Below, in pieces: positions 59,983 through 64,000 of a DNA stretch of 64,000 bases. Position 1 is the first letter of the stretch. Every line of letters starts with the position of its first letter. The stretch comes from a virus. The position numbers and the translations under genes are program-made. The notes beneath the pieces are model-generated. The model saw only the letters and a list, made by a program, of their open reading frames with translations. It did no database searches and was not told the DNA's origin. The stretch is from the IMG/VR virus record IMGVR_UViG_3300042542_002916, positions 1 to 64,000 of that record; one strand, 5' to 3'.

Positions 59983-61384
59983 GTGTAAAGATTCTTCCGC
60001 CAGAAGGACCACGATGTGGAGGAAGCCTTCTTGCAGCTGGAGACTTTGCAGTTAGTCGACCACCGATAAATCCTTGAGGTGGCTTAATCATAAGAGCAGT
60101 CATAGCGTGAACAAGTGCGTCAACGCGGTCTGGTGAGTTTTTAGACTCTCCTGGAATCCAAGAAAACATCTGAGACTCTAAGTCTGGAAGATAGTTAACG
60201 TGGTGAATACGATTCTGTTCGTAGGCAAGAACAATAGGTTCTGCACGAAGAGCTTTACCGTGCTTTGAGTGAACTTCAAATACCTTGATATTTGGATCAA
60301 TAGAGTTAATAGCATTACGCACAAGTGCTCCACCTTGGTTTACTTCAGCAACAACTGGAGCACCCCAACGACGAGCCATCTCTACAACTTTGTTTGCCCA
60401 CACTTCTGGTGAGCCTAAAATTGTTGCATCTTCTAAAACCCAAGCGTGGCGCTTATACAAATCTCTATCTGCTGTTGAGGCGCAAACAATAATTCCGCAC
60501 TCATCTCGTGGATTTTCTGCAACTGATGGGTCAACACCAATTACACGAAGTGGAGCATGAGGCGGAAGAATCAACTCTCGTGCTCTGTCAATCATTTCAA
60601 TAGTCCACAGTGCGCCTTCAATGTCATCCAACATTTCACCGTAAAGTTCTTGAGCAGCAAGACGAGTGCCTTCATACACTCCAGTAATTGCCTGCAAGTA
60701 TGCATCTGACAAGTTTCCTGCGTTATCAAGAGTAGAACCACGAGAAATATTTACTCGTCCTGTTTTCTTAGCTTCTTCAATTAAAGAGTAAAGAATCGGA
60801 ACACGTTTAGGTGTCGTGGTCGCAATAATTTGTGGATGTGGTCCAAGACGAGCTGAAACTCGAAGGTTGTCCCAAGAAGTCATTCCTGCAGCATCTGGTG
60901 TTTGACGCCATGCTGCAATTTCGTCAGCCCACGCGTAGTGACATTGAGGACCACGAAGTGAGTCTGGTTCATCAGCAGTAAAACAAGTTGCGGTATTTCC
61001 ATTAGGCCAAGTCAATCGGCGCTTTGATGGTTCGTAATGTGGACGCTCACTTGGAGGCGTCACATTCATAATCCCTGATTCACCTTCAACAATAACGTCA
61101 CGCACGTCTGCAGCAGTACGGGCGACAAGAGCGAAGCGAAGTTGTCCTTGATTTGTGTATTTTGCTTTTTCTCGGACCCACTCAGCGGCGCTTCTTGTCT
61201 TACCCGCACCACGACCTGCAAGGTAAAGCCAAATTGCCCAGTCAGTTGTATCAGGTGGACGTTGTTCTGGGCGTGCCCACATTTCCCAAGACCATTGAAC
61301 TTGTTCCATGTCCAAGTCTGCGAGGGCAGCTCTTTGTTCTTCTATGGGTAAGAGAGCAATGTGCTCCATCAGACTCTTACCCAT
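59975..61384 (-). CDS. terL: Terminase large subunit
   Basis: 469 aa. ATPase: Walker A G57-RGAGKT63, Walker B YAWAD154-E155, coupling motif ATTTP (188-192). Nuclease (RNase H-fold): D285 in VIGVDPS, E347 in VVAEVN, D422 in DRVDALVHA. Length is normal. A second in-frame ATG at codon 6 is an alternative start. It cuts and packages concatemeric DNA. It lies on the opposite strand to the capsid genes and no portal gene is visible beside it. Confidence 0.95.
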   Translation of the reverse strand: MGKSLMEHIALLPIEEQRAALADLDMEQVQWSWEMWARPEQRPPDTTDWAIWLYLAGRGAGKTRSAAEWVREKAKYTNQGQLRFALVARTAADVRDVIVEGESGIMNVTPPSERPHYEPSKRRLTWPNGNTATCFTADEPDSLRGPQCHYAWADEIAAWRQTPDAAGMTSWDNLRVSARLGPHPQIIATTTPKRVPILYSLIEEAKKTGRVNISRGSTLDNAGNLSDAYLQAITGVYEGTRLAAQELYGEMLDDIEGALWTIEMIDRARELILPPHAPLRVIGVDPSVAENPRDECGIIVCASTADRDLYKRHAWVLEDATILGSPEVWANKVVEMARRWGAPVVAEVNQGGALVRNAINSIDPNIKVFEVHSKHGKALRAEPIVLAYEQNRIHHVNYLPDLESQMFSWIPGESKNSPDRVDALVHAMTALMIKPPQGFIGGRLTAKSPAARRLPPHRGPSGGRIFTPR

Positions 61385-61395
61385 TAGATACCCAC

Positions 61396-61854
61396 TTACT
61401 GACTACGCTGAAGACTTCTCTGGACTCCATAGTATAACGGGGCTGCAGAACTTAGGCCCAATTCCTTTGCCAGATTTGCAAGAGAAATTCCTAATTTATA
61501 TTCATGTGCAAGTTGGTCATGGTATGAATCAACATCTTTTGCTTTTGCAATTTTTACGCGCTCTGCTGAACCAGCAACATCTTGATCTTTAACTCGCAAT
61601 TTAGGACGAGCAATAGATACTGAAATATCATTCATTACAACACGACGACGCACGCCAGCATATGCAACACTTAAACGCTTAGCAAGAAGTGGAAGACTGC
61701 CACCACGACTATGAAATTCTGTTAGAAGTCGCGTGTATTCACGACTCGCTGTGTGGGCAGGAGTTTGTTGATCGCGGGGACCATACGCTTTCTTTGCAAT
61801 AGCAAGAAGCGGTTCAATCTGTGTTGCATACTCTTCTACAAGCTCTCGGCTCAT
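61396..61854 (-). CDS. terS: Probable terminase small subunit (HTH protein)
   Basis: 152 aa; GGAGAG SD. Basic and helical with two HTH-like segments, SLPLLAKRLSVAYAGVRRRV and LGISLANLAKELGLSSAAPL. It sits 11 bases upstream of terL in the same operon. Small terminases recognise packaging sites through such HTH regions. Sequence similarity to known TerS families is not obvious to me, so the call leans on position and HTH character. Confidence 0.62.
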   Translation of the reverse strand: MSRELVEEYATQIEPLLAIAKKAYGPRDQQTPAHTASREYTRLLTEFHSRGGSLPLLAKRLSVAYAGVRRRVVMNDISVSIARPKLRVKDQDVAGSAERVKIAKAKDVDSYHDQLAHEYKLGISLANLAKELGLSSAAPLYYGVQRSLQRSQ

Positions 61855-61898
61855 TATTTCTCTCCATTTATGTCGTTAGGTCCAGCGCGTCCAGATGT

Positions 61899-61927
61899 AG
61901 ATTATCATAGCGACACGCTGAAGTCAA
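61899..61927 (-). promoter_or_regulatory. Promoter for the terminase operon
   Basis: On the - strand: TTGACT (61927-61922), 17-base spacer, TAATCT (61904-61899) preceded by TGA, giving an extended -10 (TG-N-TANNNT). Predicted start is near 61892, about 38 bases before the small-subunit ATG. Confidence 0.62.
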
Positions 61928-61942
61928 CGTTAAAGGAGGATA

Positions 61943-62116
61943 TTATTCTTCCTGATCTTTTGGATTTCTTAAAGGGTATGTAATTGCCCAAGCTAGAATG
62001 GTTCCAACTATGGCATAGCCAACAATGGTCTTTGCAGAACCATCAAGAACTACCCAAGCAATAAACATGCCTAGTAGTGTCCACAGTTGGTCAATCATGT
62101 CTCGAATTAGTTTCAT
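61943..62116 (-). CDS. Small two-TM membrane protein (57 aa)
   Basis: ATG at 62116 overlaps the upstream stop (ATGA), with AGGAGGAG about 6 bases before it; TAA at 61945-61943. The protein has a short basic start ([10 protein letters not shown]), a first hydrophobic helix ([14 protein letters not shown]), a turn (DGSAKT) and a second helix ([17 protein letters not shown]). An acidic tail (NPKDQEE) ends it. Short two-helix proteins of this form include phage holins. The location before the terminase operon does not decide between holin and other membrane roles. The strong SD and coupling make it a real gene. Confidence 0.8.
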   Translation of the reverse strand: MKLIRDMIDQLWTLLGMFIAWVVLDGSAKTIVGYAIVGTILAWAITYPLRNPKDQEE

Positions 62117-63990
62117 GGTTTTCTCCTCCTAACTCCTTTGCTATCTCCTGAAGGCGCACCGCCACCAGAACTTCCTCCGCCACTTGGGGCTCCGCCACCA
62201 GAACTTCCAGCGGCTCCAGCTGCTGCTGCACCAACTGCATTTATTGCTGCACCAGCAGCAATAACAGTTGCAACAACTGCCTCGGTAGATTCTTTTCGTT
62301 CTTCATCTGACATATCTGCCCCGATGCTCCCCAAAGCAAGCAGTGCTTGAGCAGGGTCGTCGAACATAGTAGACAATAATTCTACAGGACTTGCTAATAC
62401 CTCTAAAGCTGCTGCGACTTCGGCGGTAATGACTACTTCATTACCGTTCTCATCTGTTCTGACATCAACAGGAGTTTCAGCTGGAAGGTCCTCATAAGTA
62501 AGACCAGCAGCCTCTATGTTTTCTGATGAGATTGCTTCACCATCAGCTTGCTCAATAAGAACATCAGCAACGAACTCTTTTTCAGCCGCAGTGAGTTTTC
62601 CATCTTCAGTTAGCGAATCCACGAGATTTGCTACTTCGGAGTTACTAATTTCTCCGTCTGCGCTTATGGCATCAATAATTAGAGATTCTTCAGCGGTAGA
62701 TAGTTTTCCGTCTTCAGCTAAATTATCAGTTAAAGAATCAATTTCAGATTGAGTCACTTTTCCGTCTGCATTTATGGCATCAAAAATAAGCTCTGATTCT
62801 GCCTCTGTGATTCCACCCTTAGATAGAGCATCAGTTAAGTTTGCAACCTCTTCATTGGTCACAACACCGTCGGCATCTAAAGCATCTAAAATTTTGTCAG
62901 CATCAGCAGAAGAAAGCTTTCCGTCAGAAACTAAATCAGCTACTTCGGATTGAATTTCCTCAACAGTCATAGGCGCTGGCTCTGCTTCAGGTTCTGGCTC
63001 TGGTGCAGGTTCGGGTGCTGGTTCTGGTATTGGTTCTGGCTCGGGAGCTGGTTCAGGCGCAGGTTCAGCCTCAGGAATTGGAGTAACCTCTGGAGATGGT
63101 TCTGGTAAAGGTATTGGCTCTGGCTCTGGCGCTGGTTCTGGGGACGGCTCTGGTTGCGGTTCTGGTGCTGGCTCTGGTGTGGGCTCAGGTTGTGGCTCTG
63201 GTTCGGGTTGTGGAACAGGCTGAGGCTCTGGCTCAGGAGCAGGAACAGGAGTAGGCTCTGGCTGTGGTGAAGGTACTGGAGAAGGCTCTGGATTGGGTTC
63301 TGGCTGCGGCTGCGGCTGTGGGCTTGGCTCTGGTTGCGGCTGTGGTGTTGGCGCTGGTTCTGGGGACGGTGTTGGTGCAGGCTCTGGCGTTGGTTCTACT
63401 GGCGGTGCTGGCTCTGGCGTTGGTTCTACTGGCGGTGCTGGCGGTGCTTGAATCTCAGACTGTACAACGGATACGGCGTTAGCCATTGCAGTAATAGCTT
63501 CTGCAACTTTAGTTGTTGCAGTGTCAGCTAATTGATTTGCTGTTGTTACAGCGCTATTTTGCGCTGATTGGAGGTTACCTAATGTTTGAGTTTCTGTTGT
63601 TAGTGTGGTCTGAGCTGTTGCAAGCTCTGTCACTGCTACTGTTTTCACTTCTGTAAGAGTTGCTAAAACCGCTGTTTCTGTAGCAACAACTGCTGTTTGC
63701 TCAGTGATTTGAGCAGTTAAAGTCTCATTGGTTACATTGGTCATTGGCTTAATTTCTTGACCTGCTGCTTCACGAACACCAATACGAGGACCGTTATAAA
63801 GCTGGGTGGTGTTTCCTGCAACAGTTCCTACACCAGTCCATTCCCCTGTTGTTGGGTTGACTGTCATCTTCCAATTAACATTTGTAAGTGGGCCATTATG
63901 ATCTTGAAAACGTTTTAAGTTCCAATCAACCTCTAAAGTAGTTTCAGTTGTTGTGACTGTTGTAAATGATCCGTTTGCGTTTGAACTCAT
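62113..63990 (-). CDS. Pro/Glu-rich stalk protein with EF-hand-like repeats
   Basis: 625 aa from the ATG at 63990; only 10 upstream bases are seen and the frame stays open, so the start could lie outside the window. Order: N-terminal beta domain (about 1-85, [19 protein letters not shown]). A Thr/Ala-rich coiled coil (about 90-185) and a long PEP-type repeat (about 190-345) follow. Six to seven 17-20-aa helix-loop-helix repeats with ADGxVTxxE loops (about 350-475) come next. They lack the first calcium ligand of a true EF hand. A conserved-looking C-terminal domain ([20 protein letters not shown]), an Ala-rich hydrophobic helix, a Gly/Ser linker and a basic GVRRRKP end close the protein. It is probably a virion or envelope-facing structural protein; function unknown. 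Confidence 0.75.
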   Translation of the reverse strand: MSSNANGSFTTVTTTETTLEVDWNLKRFQDHNGPLTNVNWKMTVNPTTGEWTGVGTVAGNTTQLYNGPRIGVREAAGQEIKPMTNVTNETLTAQITEQTAVVATETAVLATLTEVKTVAVTELATAQTTLTTETQTLGNLQSAQNSAVTTANQLADTATTKVAEAITAMANAVSVVQSEIQAPPAPPVEPTPEPAPPVEPTPEPAPTPSPEPAPTPQPQPEPSPQPQPQPEPNPEPSPVPSPQPEPTPVPAPEPEPQPVPQPEPEPQPEPTPEPAPEPQPEPSPEPAPEPEPIPLPEPSPEVTPIPEAEPAPEPAPEPEPIPEPAPEPAPEPEPEAEPAPMTVEEIQSEVADLVSDGKLSSADADKILDALDADGVVTNEEVANLTDALSKGGITEAESELIFDAINADGKVTQSEIDSLTDNLAEDGKLSTAEESLIIDAISADGEISNSEVANLVDSLTEDGKLTAAEKEFVADVLIEQADGEAISSENIEAAGLTYEDLPAETPVDVRTDENGNEVVITAEVAAALEVLASPVELLSTMFDDPAQALLALGSIGADMSDEERKESTEAVVATVIAAGAAINAVGAAAAGAAGSSGGGAPSGGGSSGGGAPSGDSKGVRRRKP

Positions 63991-64000
63991 AAAGTCGCTG

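Noticed and set aside
61753-61983. 76-codon + strand frame
   Set aside because: It lies mostly antisense to the small terminase gene and across its promoter, with no ribosome site.

Overview
The window is part of a tailed-phage (Caudoviricetes) genome, siphovirus-like. It has a long tape measure, HK97-gp10-type neck and paired tail chaperone genes, and no contractile sheath gene is visible. The host is most likely an actinobacterium, because two WhiB-family regulators are present and WhiB is confined to Actinobacteria and their phages. Base composition looks moderate to low in GC by eye, and cupredoxin-tipped and glycine-rich environmental fibre modules are present. Together these fit a freshwater, low-GC actinobacterium such as Nanopelagicales/acI; that host is an inference. 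The window is not a whole genome: the first gene is cut at the left edge, the last gene may be cut at the right edge, and no portal, endolysin, integrase or tRNA gene was recognised.

Layout. (1) 1-17.6 kb, + strand: virion module. It runs from the end of a head gene through a fused scaffold/major capsid protein, a second capsid-like protein, tail tube, head-tail adaptors, tail chaperones with a probable frameshift, tape measure (1237 aa), distal tail protein, a tail-tip protein and an S74-type self-processing fibre. (2) 17.6-28.7 kb, + strand: replication/recombination and small regulatory genes. These are family A DNA polymerase, RuvC-like nuclease, SNF2-type helicase, PD-(D/E)XK Fe-S nuclease, Sak4-like ATPase, ssDNA-binding protein, a possible GT-B glycosyltransferase, several small unknowns and two WhiB proteins. 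(3) 28.6-55 kb, - strand: about 26 kb devoted to appendages and their probable modification. It holds six collagen-like (Gly-Pro-Thr) fibre genes, a jelly-roll carbohydrate-binding-like protein, a beta-propeller, two giant repeat/glycine-rich proteins, a GT2 glycosyltransferase and a methyltransferase. (4) 55-57.2 kb, - strand: metallophosphoesterase, HTH protein and a membrane protein. (5) 57.4-60 kb, + strand: Prim-Pol/SF3 helicase. (6) 60-64 kb, - strand: terminase large subunit, probable small subunit, a tiny two-TM protein and a Pro-Glu/EF-hand-like protein.

The most striking system is the appendage locus. Collagen-like rods rich in Gly-Pro-Thr are built from a few recurring N-terminal 'anchor' modules and a set of different C-terminal 'tips'. 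The tips include a cupredoxin-like domain with a complete-looking type-1 copper ligand set. The rods lie next to a glycosyltransferase and a methyltransferase, as with the glycosylated Gly-Pro-Thr collagen BclA of Bacillus spores. Three small genes (49, 55 and 57 codons), each tightly packed against or overlapping its neighbours, were read directly from the sequence; two encode predicted membrane proteins.
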